DNA from: Roseivirga sp. UBA6052
GTDB lineage: Bacteria; Bacteroidota; Bacteroidia; Cytophagales; Cyclobacteriaceae
Length of the DNA stretch: 64,000 bases
Assembly: GCA_002427755.1 (NCBI GenBank)
Contig: DIYO01000009.1
Coordinates: forward strand, 65,296 to 129,295
Direction: 5' to 3'
The notes under the pieces are model-generated. The model saw nothing but the letters and a program-made list of their open reading frames with translations, made no database searches and was not told where the DNA came from. Shown here piece after piece: positions 50,429-59,594 of the stretch. The stretch's first letter is position 1; every line of letters begins with the position of its first letter. A program made the translations under genes and the position numbers.

Positions 50429-51480
50429 GAGAATACTGGAGAAACATAAGAACATCCGTCCGCACACTCAAGAAAGGACTCTCTATCACCAAAGGGCACA
50501 TGACTGCAGCTACTCAGCAACGCGATCCACTTGGCCCAGCTGAAGAGAACTACTTCGAAAAAGAGAATGCTCTTTTCACAACACAATACCCAAAAGAAGC
50601 CATTCCAGTACCTATCAATGGAAGATACAAACTGCATAATGAAATAGACGACTGTATAGTTTGCGACAAGTGTGCGAAAGTTTGTCCTGTAGATTGTATC
50701 GATATTGAACCGATCAGATCACCTGAAGTTTTTGGTGAAACATCTGATGGTACTGGCAAAAGAATATACGCTGCCAAGTTCGATATAGATATGGCCAAGT
50801 GCATGTTCTGCGGATTGTGCACTACAGTATGCCCTACGGAATGCCTCACCATGACCAATGAGTTTGATTTTAGCGAATTCGATTTTGTAGATCACAACAT
50901 TCCATTCGGCAATATGACTCCTGTTGAAATCATTCAACGCAAACGAGAGTTTGAGGATTTCCAGAAACAGAAAGAAGCATCAAAGGCAAAAGTAGCAGGC
51001 AGTGCACCAACAAGACCTAAGGTACCGGGTGCTAAACCTCAGGTTAAAACTGGCGCCCCAAATGTCGGTGGAAAGCCTAAAGTGGTAGTTAAGCCTAAGC
51101 TCACCCCAAAAACGGGAGAAGGTAATACAGAGAAAATCTCAAAACCTGTAATTAAACCGAAAATTGCAGGAGCAAATAAACCCGTAATAAAGCCAAATAC
51201 TTCTGGTAAGACTGATGCGAAAAAACCGGTCATAAAACCAGTAATTAAGCCTCAAGGAGAATCCAATTCAACCGACAAACCAAAACCTGCTCGGCCAGTG
51301 ATAAAGCCAAAAGTAGCTGGTGATGCAAAGGCTAAAAAACCTGTTATTAAGCCCGTAATTAAGCCTAAGACTGAAAACTCGGCCGAGGAAGCAAAAAAAG
51401 CTGCAAGACCTGTAATCAAACCAAAGGCACAGAATAGACCTATTGTTCCACCTAGAAAAAAAGACGATAGCGAAAACTAG
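50425..51480 (+). CDS. nuoI: NADH-quinone oxidoreductase subunit I with long PVIKP-repeat tail
   Basis: Fe-S subunit of complex I carrying N6a and N6b. The clusters' ligands are C77-x2-C80-x2-C83-x3-C87 and C126-x2-C129-x2-C132-x3-C136. The start is the ATG in a four-base overlap with nuoH (ATGA), giving MREYWRNIRTSV; an ATG at 50407 would add six residues. Family members normally have about 160-200 residues, but this one has 351. From about residue 185 the sequence is Lys/Pro/Val-rich and contains eight PVIKP motifs, in places as direct tandem pairs, and is probably disordered. The tail's role is unknown. It could contact another peripheral subunit or stand in for a missing one. Confidence 0.94.
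   Translation: MREYWRNIRTSVRTLKKGLSITKGHMTAATQQRDPLGPAEENYFEKENALFTTQYPKEAIPVPINGRYKLHNEIDDCIVCDKCAKVCPVDCIDIEPIRSPEVFGETSDGTGKRIYAAKFDIDMAKCMFCGLCTTVCPTECLTMTNEFDFSEFDFVDHNIPFGNMTPVEIIQRKREFEDFQKQKEASKAKVAGSAPTRPKVPGAKPQVKTGAPNVGGKPKVVVKPKLTPKTGEGNTEKISKPVIKPKIAGANKPVIKPNTSGKTDAKKPVIKPVIKPQGESNSTDKPKPARPVIKPKVAGDAKAKKPVIKPVIKPKTENSAEEAKKAARPVIKPKAQNRPIVPPRKKDDSEN
50979..51420 (+). repeat. PVIKP-coding repeats in the tail of nuoI
   Basis: A low-complexity stretch of the nuoI reading frame with eight copies of the pentapeptide PVIKP, separated by 0-20 residues rich in Lys, Ala, Gly and Thr. Two copies occur as tandem PVIKPVIKP. The DNA copies differ at third positions (such as aaaccggtcata against aaacctgttatt), so it is an old repeat held by selection at protein level, not a recent slippage product. 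Confidence 0.8.
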
Positions 51481-52010
51481 TGCCGGATTTAAACACCATA
51501 CTGCTAATCATATTCATGGTACTTGCCGCAGGTTCTGCCGTATTCATCATGTTCACAAAGAACATCCTATACGCAGCATTAGCCTTAATGGTAACCTTTC
51601 TGAGCTTGGCCGTGATCTTTATCTTTCTAGGTGCTGAATTTGTGGCCATTACGCAAATACTCGTTTATGTAGGTGGCATTCTGATTCTATTGGTATTCGG
51701 CATTATGCTCACCAATAAAACCGGATCAACCCAAGTCTTGAGTTTAACCTATAACAAGGTGCTAGGCTTTCTAGCTTCAGGCGCTTTGTTTATTATACTC
51801 TTCAAGGGGATCACATTGGCAAATTTTGCAGCTCTCGATTGGAATAAAGAAAGTGAATCGCTTGAACCTTCAATTGCCAAATTTGGCCAAATATTAATGA
51901 CAGATTATGTGATAGCATTTGAGATAATCGGGCTGTTATTATTACTGGCATTAATTGGTGCTGTTAGAATCGCTGGAAAGGCGAGAAAGGAGGCTGATCA
52001 TGGAACTTGA
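51480..52010 (+). CDS. nuoJ: NADH-quinone oxidoreductase subunit J
   Basis: Membrane subunit, 176 residues with five helices. GAEFVAITQILVYVGGILILLVFGIMLTNK is the family block with the pi-bulge helix. It starts with GTG, sharing a base with the nuoI stop (TAGTG). nuoK begins within its last 11 bases. Confidence 0.93.
   Translation: MPDLNTILLIIFMVLAAGSAVFIMFTKNILYAALALMVTFLSLAVIFIFLGAEFVAITQILVYVGGILILLVFGIMLTNKTGSTQVLSLTYNKVLGFLASGALFIILFKGITLANFAALDWNKESESLEPSIAKFGQILMTDYVIAFEIIGLLLLLALIGAVRIAGKARKEADHGT
51987..51993 (+). promoter_or_regulatory. Strong Shine-Dalgarno sequence of nuoK
   Basis: AAGGAGG, seven bases before the nuoK ATG at 52000. Such strong ribosome-binding sites are rare in this window; it fixes this start over an upstream in-frame ATG at 51955. 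Confidence 0.75.
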
Positions 52011-52299
52011 TTACATCCTTCTATTGTCAGCCTTACTTTTTGTGATTGGCTTGTTCGTAGTGATTACCAGAAAAAATGCGATCATGGTATTGATAGGCAT
52101 AGAGTTGATGCTGAATGCAGCAAACCTCAATCTCATTGCATTTAGCAGTTACGATGGTAGTCTTCAGGGACAGATCTTTTCAATCTTCTTGATAACGGTA
52201 GCTGCTGCAGAAGCAGCTGTAGGATTGGCCATAGTCGTAAAGGTCTACAACTACTTCAGAACAGCAGATTTAGATAAAATTAACGAACTGAAAGGATGA
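52000..52299 (+). CDS. nuoK: NADH-quinone oxidoreductase subunit K
   Basis: Small three-helix membrane subunit, 99 residues. The glutamates of the proton path are in GIELMLNAANLNL and ITVAAAEAAVGLAIVV. The ATG at 52000 gives MELDYILLLSALLF, in a normal position and preceded by a strong Shine-Dalgarno sequence. It overlaps nuoJ by 11 bases and nuoL by four. Confidence 0.95.
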   Translation: MELDYILLLSALLFVIGLFVVITRKNAIMVLIGIELMLNAANLNLIAFSSYDGSLQGQIFSIFLITVAAAEAAVGLAIVVKVYNYFRTADLDKINELKG

Positions 52300-54434
52300 T
52301 TGAGTTAGGAGATATCATATCACCACAAACTCATTCATTGCAAGTTTGGCTTGTAGTACTACTGCTAGCACCAATTGGCTCTTTCTTATGCTCTTGTCTT
52401 CTGAAGAAATCTGCTCCTATTATTTCTTCTGGAGTTATAGGTTTAACAACGGTACTCTCAATCTACCTAGCCATTAACAATTGGCAAATTGAGCCCACTA
52501 TAATTAAAGGAAACTGGTTTAGAATTGGCAATAGCCAACTCACCTATGCCATGATGATTGACCAATTGATGCTGGTTATGGCAGTTGTGGTAAACTTCAT
52601 TTCGTTCTTAGTTCATTTCTTCTCAATAGAATACATGAAAAAGGACAAGCGAAAACCAAGATACTTTGCATTCTTAGGCATTTTCACATTCTCTATGATG
52701 GGCATCGTGTTGTTTCACGACTTACTCCTCATGTTTGTTTTTTGGGAATTGGTAGGCCTTAGTTCATATCTACTCATTGGGTTTTGGTTTGAGAAGAAGT
52801 CAGCATCCCGAGCTGCAAATAAGGCATTTATTGTCAATCGGATTGGGGATCTTGGTTTTATCACAGGGCTAATGATTCTATTCACACAGTTCCAAACCTT
52901 TGATTTAGAAGCTGTAAAAACGCTCATGGTGGTAAGTGAAATTGAAGATGGTAATTGGATCTCTCAATTCATGATTCAAGGTCAAGAGGTGGTGAGCAGT
53001 TTAGATGGGCGATGGCTCAGTGCTGCCGGAATTGCTTTGTTCTGTGGTGCTGTTGGTAAATCGGCTCAATTCCCTCTACAAATCTGGCTTCCTGATGCCA
53101 TGGAGGGTCCAACGCCAGTCTCTGCATTGATTCATGCCGCTACAATGGTTGCAGCAGGCGTTTATTTATTGGCTCGTATCTTTGTTCTGCTAGATGCTCA
53201 AGCACTAGAAGTTGTAGCAGTGGTAGGCGCAATTACAGCCTTCATGGCAGCTATTGCTGCGCTCTCACAATTCGATATCAAGAAAGTCTTAGCCTACAGC
53301 ACCATTTCTCAACTGGGCTACATGGTAATGGCCATGGGTATAGGCGCTTACACCGCTGGACTCTTTCACTTAGTAACCCATGCCTTTTTCAAAGCCGGGC
53401 TTTTTCTATCTGCCGGAATTATCATCCATCAGCTACACAAATTGGAAACAGACGATATAAAGTTCGATGCGCAAGACATGCGCGTGATGGGTGGACTGAG
53501 AAAAAAACTACCCATTACCTTTTTTGCCTTCCTTATTTGCTCTTTAGCCTTGGTAGGGCTCCCAGGATTCTCAGGATTCATTAGCAAAGATGCTATACTA
53601 TTAGATCTAGCGGTTTGGTCAGACATTAAAGGAGGTGGATTCTATATTCCAGAAGTACTGGCATTCGCCACAGTATTATTTACAGGGTTTTACACCTTTA
53701 GAATGATACTCTTAGTATTCTTCGGGGAGTTTAGATTACCTGGAATCACAGGAGCGAAAAACTTAGGCGATCGACTAAAAGATGGGAATCTCAATCTCTT
53801 ATTACCGGCTATTATTTTAGCAGTACTTTCATTTGGCTTTGCATTTACTGGCTTAGGGTTTAGCGCTGAAAGTTCATGGCTCGCACATGCATTAGAAACC
53901 CCGGTTTACATTGTTCCTATAAGTTATGCGGCTCAAAGCTTAGTAGACATTTCGGAACAAACATTTAAAGACCTTCATGGCTTAGTAACAGTTGTTGCTA
54001 CAGGTTTAGCATTAGTCGGAATTGTAATTGCCCTTATCTCTTACCGACCTAATGCAAAACTAGAACAGTCATTTATTGAAAGACGAGAACCTGTAGGCAT
54101 GTTTGGACAGGTATCTTTCTACCATTGGTATCTAGATGCTTTCTACAGAAAGTTCATTCTAAAATTTTTCATGCTCTTCTCTCAAGCTAGCAGTTGGTTT
54201 GATAGAAAAGTGATAGACGGAATTGTCAACCTGATTCCCAAAATCACTGTTATCTCTGCTCACCTTACTAAGTGGTTCGATAGATACTTGGTTGATGGTA
54301 TAGTCAACCTAAGCGCGAATCTTGCTGGTAGAGTTGGCCAAGCTACGAGATCAATTCAAGGAGGTAATGTTCAATTATACATTGCGCTAAGCTTTGTGTT
54401 CGTGATACTTTTAATGCTTTATTTAGTCTTCTGA
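52296..54434 (+). CDS. nuoL: NADH-quinone oxidoreductase subunit L
   Basis: Largest proton-pumping antiporter-like subunit, 712 residues. Motifs: FWELVGLSSYLLIGFWFEKKSAS with the conserved glutamate, WLPDAMEGPTPVSALIHAATMVAAGVYLLAR, DIKKVLAYSTISQLGYMVMAMG, and LPGFSGFISKDAI. The long lateral helix is represented by the C-terminal part. There the segments SWFDRKVIDGIVNLI and KWFDRYLVDGIVNLS form a duplication of about 30 residues (around residues 630-675). It overlaps nuoK by four bases, and nuoM starts one base after its stop. Confidence 0.95.
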   Translation: MIELGDIISPQTHSLQVWLVVLLLAPIGSFLCSCLLKKSAPIISSGVIGLTTVLSIYLAINNWQIEPTIIKGNWFRIGNSQLTYAMMIDQLMLVMAVVVNFISFLVHFFSIEYMKKDKRKPRYFAFLGIFTFSMMGIVLFHDLLLMFVFWELVGLSSYLLIGFWFEKKSASRAANKAFIVNRIGDLGFITGLMILFTQFQTFDLEAVKTLMVVSEIEDGNWISQFMIQGQEVVSSLDGRWLSAAGIALFCGAVGKSAQFPLQIWLPDAMEGPTPVSALIHAATMVAAGVYLLARIFVLLDAQALEVVAVVGAITAFMAAIAALSQFDIKKVLAYSTISQLGYMVMAMGIGAYTAGLFHLVTHAFFKAGLFLSAGIIIHQLHKLETDDIKFDAQDMRVMGGLRKKLPITFFAFLICSLALVGLPGFSGFISKDAILLDLAVWSDIKGGGFYIPEVLAFATVLFTGFYTFRMILLVFFGEFRLPGITGAKNLGDRLKDGNLNLLLPAIILAVLSFGFAFTGLGFSAESSWLAHALETPVYIVPISYAAQSLVDISEQTFKDLHGLVTVVATGLALVGIVIALISYRPNAKLEQSFIERREPVGMFGQVSFYHWYLDAFYRKFILKFFMLFSQASSWFDRKVIDGIVNLIPKITVISAHLTKWFDRYLVDGIVNLSANLAGRVGQATRSIQGGNVQLYIALSFVFVILLMLYLVF

Positions 54435-54435
54435 A

Positions 54436-56136
54436 ATGGGTAACCTTTTATCATATATCATATTCATTCCTTTAATAGCCGCGGCTATCGTGCTGGTATT
54501 ACCCAAGAAGTTGGAACATAGTTATAAGTGGGTTACTCTAGGAGCTTCAGGATTAACTTTAACGCTAGCCATACTTACGATATTAAAATTTGATGCTACT
54601 AAAACTGGTGCTATTAGCAGTGAAAGTACCTTGCAATTGGTTGAGAAAACAGAATGGTTCAGGATAAGCTTAGGATCAATTGGTTCATTTTCTGTAGACT
54701 ATTTCCTTGGGGTAGATGGTATCAATTTGAGCATGTTATTGCTAGCGGCCATTGTCCTTTTCATAGGCGTAATTGCTTCATGGAATCTGAAGAAAAAGCG
54801 CAAAGGCTACTTTAGCTTGTATTTACTTCTCTCCTCTTCTGTATTAGGATGTTTTGTAGCATTGGACTTTTTCCTATTCTACTTATTCTTTGAGTTCATG
54901 CTGCTCCCTATGTATTTCCTTATTGGAATATGGGGAGGACCAAGAAGAGAGTATGCTGCTATTAAGTTTTTCTTGTACACTCTTTTAGGTTCAATCTTGA
55001 TTCTAATCGTTATGATTGGGCTATATAACTCAGTCTATGATCCGGTTCGAACAGGTGAAATGGCTGGTTATAATATGAGCTCAACCTCTATCGAACAGAT
55101 TCAAGCTTTAGTGAAATCCGGTCAAATTGAAACGGAAAGGTTAGTCAAGTCATTCAATATGATTTATATGGCTGATGCCATGAACTACATTCCAGGGTCA
55201 GTCTTAGACAACGATGTTATAAAGACAGTATTCGGACAACCTGCACGCTGGATGGCCTTTTTAGCTTTGCTTATTGGTTTTGCCATAAAACTACCGGCAG
55301 TTCCGTTCCATACTTGGCTGCCGGATGCACACGTTGAGGCACCGACACCAATATCTGTTGTGCTTGCAGGAATTCTCTTGAAAATTGGTGGGTATGGCCT
55401 GATTAGAACGGCCTTTATCATGTTCCCAGATGGGGCTTATCACTACTCTTGGATGATAGGTTTCTTCGGAATGTTAGCTATCATTTATGGCGCGTTAAAT
55501 GCCTTAGCACAAAAAGACCTTAAGAAATTAATTGCCTATAGTTCGGTTTCACATATGGGTTTTGTTTTACTAGGACTTGCCGCATTCACAGTTGAGGGCG
55601 TTACAGGAGCAGTGTACCAAATGTTCTCTCACGGATTAATATCTTCTATGCTGTTTCTTATTGCAGGTGTGATCTATGATCGAACCCATGACCGATTGAT
55701 TGAAAATTATGGCGGTTTGTCTATACAAATGCCGAAGTTTGCGGTGTTTGTTGGTATTGCATTTTTCGCCTCACTTGGCTTACCGGGTTTCTCAGGATTT
55801 ATTGCAGAATTAATGGTCTTCTTAGGTGCCTTTAAATCTTCTCATGTCATTGGAGCTATTCCATCTTGGATGCCGATAGTAGCAACACTTGGTCTCGTAC
55901 TAGGTGCAGGATACTACTTGTGGACATTCCAGCGAATGTTCCTCGGCCAATTTTGGGTGAAGAGCAAAGAATGGCTACCAGAAATGGAAGACCTTAACAC
56001 CAGAGAATACCTCATGCTGGTACCACTAGTTATTTTGATTATCATCTTCGGAATCTTCCCCTCTCTATTGCTCAATTTGATTGAAAATGGAATGGGCGGG
56101 TTTATTGAACACATAACGGCTTCCATCAATCCATGA
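54436..56136 (+). CDS. nuoM: NADH-quinone oxidoreductase subunit M
   Basis: Antiporter-like pumping subunit, 566 residues, longer than E. coli NuoM (509). It has the DGINLSMLLLAA and LFYLFFEFMLLPMYFLIGIWGG blocks, then PAVPFHTWLPDAHVEAPTPISVVLAGILLKIGGYGLIR and KDLKKLIAYSSVSHMGFVLLG. The extra length is an insert near residues 197-265, between the fifth helix and the WLPDAH block. nuoN overlaps its end by four bases. Confidence 0.95.
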   Translation: MGNLLSYIIFIPLIAAAIVLVLPKKLEHSYKWVTLGASGLTLTLAILTILKFDATKTGAISSESTLQLVEKTEWFRISLGSIGSFSVDYFLGVDGINLSMLLLAAIVLFIGVIASWNLKKKRKGYFSLYLLLSSSVLGCFVALDFFLFYLFFEFMLLPMYFLIGIWGGPRREYAAIKFFLYTLLGSILILIVMIGLYNSVYDPVRTGEMAGYNMSSTSIEQIQALVKSGQIETERLVKSFNMIYMADAMNYIPGSVLDNDVIKTVFGQPARWMAFLALLIGFAIKLPAVPFHTWLPDAHVEAPTPISVVLAGILLKIGGYGLIRTAFIMFPDGAYHYSWMIGFFGMLAIIYGALNALAQKDLKKLIAYSSVSHMGFVLLGLAAFTVEGVTGAVYQMFSHGLISSMLFLIAGVIYDRTHDRLIENYGGLSIQMPKFAVFVGIAFFASLGLPGFSGFIAELMVFLGAFKSSHVIGAIPSWMPIVATLGLVLGAGYYLWTFQRMFLGQFWVKSKEWLPEMEDLNTREYLMLVPLVILIIIFGIFPSLLLNLIENGMGGFIEHITASINP

Positions 56137-57638
56137 TGACACTGTTGCAGCAAGGAGATCTATCAACAAAGCTTGAGCAAATTGGCGAAAGTTTAACTTG
56201 GCTCTTACCAGAGGTTACTTTGGTAATTACACTCATCTTGCTGATTTGCTATGACCTGATTTTCAAAAAGAACAAATCTATAGGGCTAGCTACCATATCT
56301 TTTGTTGGGCTAGGCTTTAGCATATTTCTATCCGCATTGCAGTGGAATCAAGAATCGCAGTTAAACCTATTTGATGGATTGCTACATTTAGATAAGCTAG
56401 CAATCATTTTAAAAATCCTTTTCTGTACTGTTCTAGCCGGTTCACTTATAATCGCTGTAAAAGCAAATCAAGATCGAGATGATTTCTTTGAAAGCAGTGA
56501 ATTAAACACATTGTTACTTGGAGTTTTGATAGGTAGCAGCTTTATGGTTATGTCAACCAACTTAATCTTGATTTACTTATCAATTGAAGTGGTTTCCATT
56601 TCTTCATATGCGCTAACCGCCATAACAAGAGGTAAAAAGAAAGCTGAGGCAGGACTCAAATATTTGATTTTTGGTGCTGCAGCCTCAGCGATAATGCTTT
56701 ACGGCATGAGTTGGCTTTATGGTTTTACTGGTTCACTAGACATAAGCTCTGAAACCTTCATTTCAGGCCTTCAATCAATAGATATAGTCCCATTATCCAT
56801 AGCGGGCTTACTTACTTTGGCTGGCATACTATTCAAACTAGGAGCATTTCCAATGCACATTTGGTCTCCCGATGTATATGAAGCTGCCCCAATACCAATT
56901 GTCAATACATTCTCGGTAATCCCAAAACTCGCTGCACTTGGGGTATTAATTCGATTATCGCTTGGCTTAAACCCAAGTACAATTGACTGGCCATTATGGA
57001 TAAGTATTACAGCAATAGCCAGCATGACGGTCGGGAATTTCTCAGCACTTTGGCAAAAGGACATCAAGCGAATGCTGGCTTACTCGTCTATTGCACAAGC
57101 AGGTTTTCTTTTGGTGGGAATAGTAGCCAATTCAGAGGCAGGCTTTGAATCTCTGTTATTCTATGGAATGATCTATGGACTGATGAATCTAGGAGCCTTT
57201 TACTTAGTTCAGTTACTAGAGAATAAAACAGGTTCAACTCAATTTGAAGCATTCAAAGGCAAAGGTTCAGAGATACCTTATTTAGGAATCTTAACCGTAA
57301 TCGTTATGATATCTCTTACCGGATTACCACCAACGGCCGGGTTCAATGCAAAATTATTTATTTTTTCTGCGGTCTATGAAACCTACCAAATCAGTGCGAA
57401 TCCAATTTATATGTTGGTACTTATAATTGGCCTTATTAATACCGTAATTGCACTTTTCTACTATTTGAAGCTACCTTATTTCATGTTTCTAAAATCGAAT
57501 AGTAGTCAAGTACCCTTAACAAAATATAGGCTTAGCGAGTTGATATTGGGCACTTTATTGATAACTCCGCTGTTATTGTTATTCTTTAGGTCAGATTGGT
57601 TTGTTGACCTTGTGAATAGTATTAATTTTGGACTTTAG
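56133..57638 (+). CDS. nuoN: NADH-quinone oxidoreductase subunit N
   Basis: Antiporter-like pumping subunit, 501 residues, last gene of the complex I cluster. It has IYLSIEVVSISSYALTAITRGKKKAEAGLKYLIFGAAASAIMLYG, the FPMHIWSPDVYEAAPIPIV block, DIKRMLAYSSIAQAGFLLVG and GLPPTAGFNAKLFIF. Two ATGs in a row (56133 and 56136) are possible starts. A good promoter for the next gene overlaps its last codons. Confidence 0.95.
   Translation: MMTLLQQGDLSTKLEQIGESLTWLLPEVTLVITLILLICYDLIFKKNKSIGLATISFVGLGFSIFLSALQWNQESQLNLFDGLLHLDKLAIILKILFCTVLAGSLIIAVKANQDRDDFFESSELNTLLLGVLIGSSFMVMSTNLILIYLSIEVVSISSYALTAITRGKKKAEAGLKYLIFGAAASAIMLYGMSWLYGFTGSLDISSETFISGLQSIDIVPLSIAGLLTLAGILFKLGAFPMHIWSPDVYEAAPIPIVNTFSVIPKLAALGVLIRLSLGLNPSTIDWPLWISITAIASMTVGNFSALWQKDIKRMLAYSSIAQAGFLLVGIVANSEAGFESLLFYGMIYGLMNLGAFYLVQLLENKTGSTQFEAFKGKGSEIPYLGILTVIVMISLTGLPPTAGFNAKLFIFSAVYETYQISANPIYMLVLIIGLINTVIALFYYLKLPYFMFLKSNSSQVPLTKYRLSELILGTLLITPLLLLFFRSDWFVDLVNSINFGL
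57600..57630 (+). promoter_or_regulatory. Promoter of the PurF-like gene, inside nuoN
   Basis: TTTG (57600-57603), a 19-base spacer and TAATTTTG (57623-57630). Same spacing as the tRNA-Lys promoter. It lies within the last 13 codons of nuoN, and the predicted start is only about ten bases before the ATG at 57648. Confidence 0.7.
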
Positions 57639-57647
57639 AACCTTGGC

Positions 57648-59534
57648 ATGAGCGAGCAGATTAAACACGAATGTGGTATTGCCCACATCCGACTACGAAA
57701 ACCGCTTCAATACTACATCGATAAGTATGGTTCACATACTTATGCGGCAAACAAACTCTACATCATGATGCAAAAGCAATCTAACCGAGGCCAAGATGGC
57801 GTTGGGGTTGCTAACATAAAAATTGATGTACCACCAGGTACACGATACATCAGTAGATACAGAACTATTAATCAGCAGCCCATACCTGAGATCTTCACCA
57901 AGATTTCTAAGAAGTACGAAAAGGCGAAGAAAAAGGAAGGTTACAATGCCAATGATGCCGAATGGCTCAAGCAAAACTGTGGATTCACGGGTGAGCTTTG
58001 GATGGGTCATTTAAGATACGGTACTCATGGTAAAAATAGCATTGAAAGCTGCCACCCATTTCTAAGACAGAACAACTGGCGTTCGAGAAACCTAGTAATG
58101 GCTGGTAACTTCAACATGACCAATGTTGATGAGCTCTTCGATCTATTAATAGATTTGGGCCAGCACCCAAAAGAAAAAACCGATACCGTAACGGTAATGG
58201 AAAAAATAGGCCACTTCTTGGATGAAGAAAATCAGCGCATTTTCGACAAGTACAAGAAGAGAATGAGCAATAACGAGGCAACTTCATATATAGAAAATGA
58301 AATGGACCTTCAGCGCATGTTAAAGCGCTCGTTCAGAGATTTTGATGGCGGTTATGCTATGGTCGGCCTCTTAGGACATGGCGCCTCATTTGTAGTTCGC
58401 GATCCACATGGCATTCGTCCTGCATTTAAGTATATAGATGATGAAGTAGTAGTGGTGGCTTCTGAGAAGCAAGCGATAAAAGCTGCATTCAATGTCAATT
58501 ACGAAGAGATAACAGATGTAGCGCCTGGTCATGCACTCATTGTTGAAAAAAATGGAGACTGGGATGAAGTACCGGTTAGAAAACAGAAGGAAATGAAAGC
58601 CTGCTCATTTGAGCGCATTTATTTCTCTCGCGGTACTGATCCGGAGATTTATCAAGAAAGAAAAGAATTAGGAAGGCTCCTTATTCCTCAGATTCTTAAA
58701 GCAATCAATTTCGATCTTAAGAATACGGTCTTCAGCTATATACCAAACACGGCTGAAATCTCATTCCTAGGAATGATGCAGGGCTTAGATGAATACCTAC
58801 TTAAGAAACGTAAAGAAGTAATCATAGATGGCAAACCAAGCTTAGAGGATTTAGAATCGATGCTCAGCTTCCAACCAAGAGTTGAAAAGCTAGTGATAAA
58901 AGATGCTAAACTCAGAACCTTTATTGCTGACGACAATAGTCGTGATGAAATGGTAGCCAATGTCTATGACACTACTTATGAGGTGATCAAGAAGGGTGTA
59001 GACACACTTGTGGTTATAGACGATTCTATAGTTAGAGGTACAACATTAGAGAAGAGTATTCTTAAAATGCTCGATAAGCTCAGTCCTAAAAAGATTGTAA
59101 TCGTTTCTTCTGCTCCTCAAATTCGATACCCTGATTGTTACGGTATCGATATGAGTAAGGTAAAAGAGTTTGTGGCGTTTAGAGCCATGCTTGATTTGCT
59201 AAAAGATACTTACCAAGAAGAGAAGCTTGAAGAGGTTTACCATAAAGCGCTAGCTAATTTTAATGCTAACAAACAGCCTAATTATGTTCAGGAGCTTTAT
59301 AATCAATTCGATTACGAACAAGTGTCGGAGAAGATTACTGAAATCGTAAGACCTGAAGGAATGCAGGCTGAATTAGAAGTAATTTATCAAACTGTGGAGA
59401 ACCTTCATAAAGCTTGTCCGAAAAATTTAGGAGACTGGTACTTTACCGGAGACTACCCTACTAAAGGAGGTATGCGTGTTGTAAACAAAGCGTTTATCAA
59501 CTTTATGGAAGGGAAAGAGGTAAGAGCTTATTAG
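57648..59534 (+). CDS. Amidophosphoribosyltransferase-like protein (long form)
   Basis: PurF-type protein: an N-terminal glutaminase domain releases ammonia from glutamine and a C-terminal phosphoribosyltransferase makes phosphoribosylamine from PRPP. The glutaminase nucleophile would be C9 in KHECGIAHI, after an eight-residue leader that could be removed. RGQDGVG and WMGHLRYGTHG follow. DPHGIRPAFKYI, FERIYFSRGTDPEIYQER and the PRPP loop VVIDDSIVRGTTLEKS are typical. It is 628 residues; usual PurF has about 470-510, and the extra length lies in added segments in both domains. Bacteroidota often carry this long form beside a normal PurF, so it may be a paralogue. Purine synthesis is the likely role, with purD at 25.8 kb. 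Confidence 0.85.
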   Translation: MSEQIKHECGIAHIRLRKPLQYYIDKYGSHTYAANKLYIMMQKQSNRGQDGVGVANIKIDVPPGTRYISRYRTINQQPIPEIFTKISKKYEKAKKKEGYNANDAEWLKQNCGFTGELWMGHLRYGTHGKNSIESCHPFLRQNNWRSRNLVMAGNFNMTNVDELFDLLIDLGQHPKEKTDTVTVMEKIGHFLDEENQRIFDKYKKRMSNNEATSYIENEMDLQRMLKRSFRDFDGGYAMVGLLGHGASFVVRDPHGIRPAFKYIDDEVVVVASEKQAIKAAFNVNYEEITDVAPGHALIVEKNGDWDEVPVRKQKEMKACSFERIYFSRGTDPEIYQERKELGRLLIPQILKAINFDLKNTVFSYIPNTAEISFLGMMQGLDEYLLKKRKEVIIDGKPSLEDLESMLSFQPRVEKLVIKDAKLRTFIADDNSRDEMVANVYDTTYEVIKKGVDTLVVIDDSIVRGTTLEKSILKMLDKLSPKKIVIVSSAPQIRYPDCYGIDMSKVKEFVAFRAMLDLLKDTYQEEKLEEVYHKALANFNANKQPNYVQELYNQFDYEQVSEKITEIVRPEGMQAELEVIYQTVENLHKACPKNLGDWYFTGDYPTKGGMRVVNKAFINFMEGKEVRAY

Positions 59535-59594
59535 AAGCAATCATTTTACATGCTCAATGGCATACTATTCAACTTTGAACCTTAATTTCAACGT

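Noticed and set aside
50992..51420. Possible CRISPR or tandem DNA repeat
   Set aside because: The repeat is at the protein level (PVIKP) in frame with nuoI; spacing is irregular and DNA copies diverge.
51955..51999. Longer N-terminus of NuoK (15 residues)
   Set aside because: A strong Shine-Dalgarno sequence precedes the ATG at 52000, and NuoK proteins start there.
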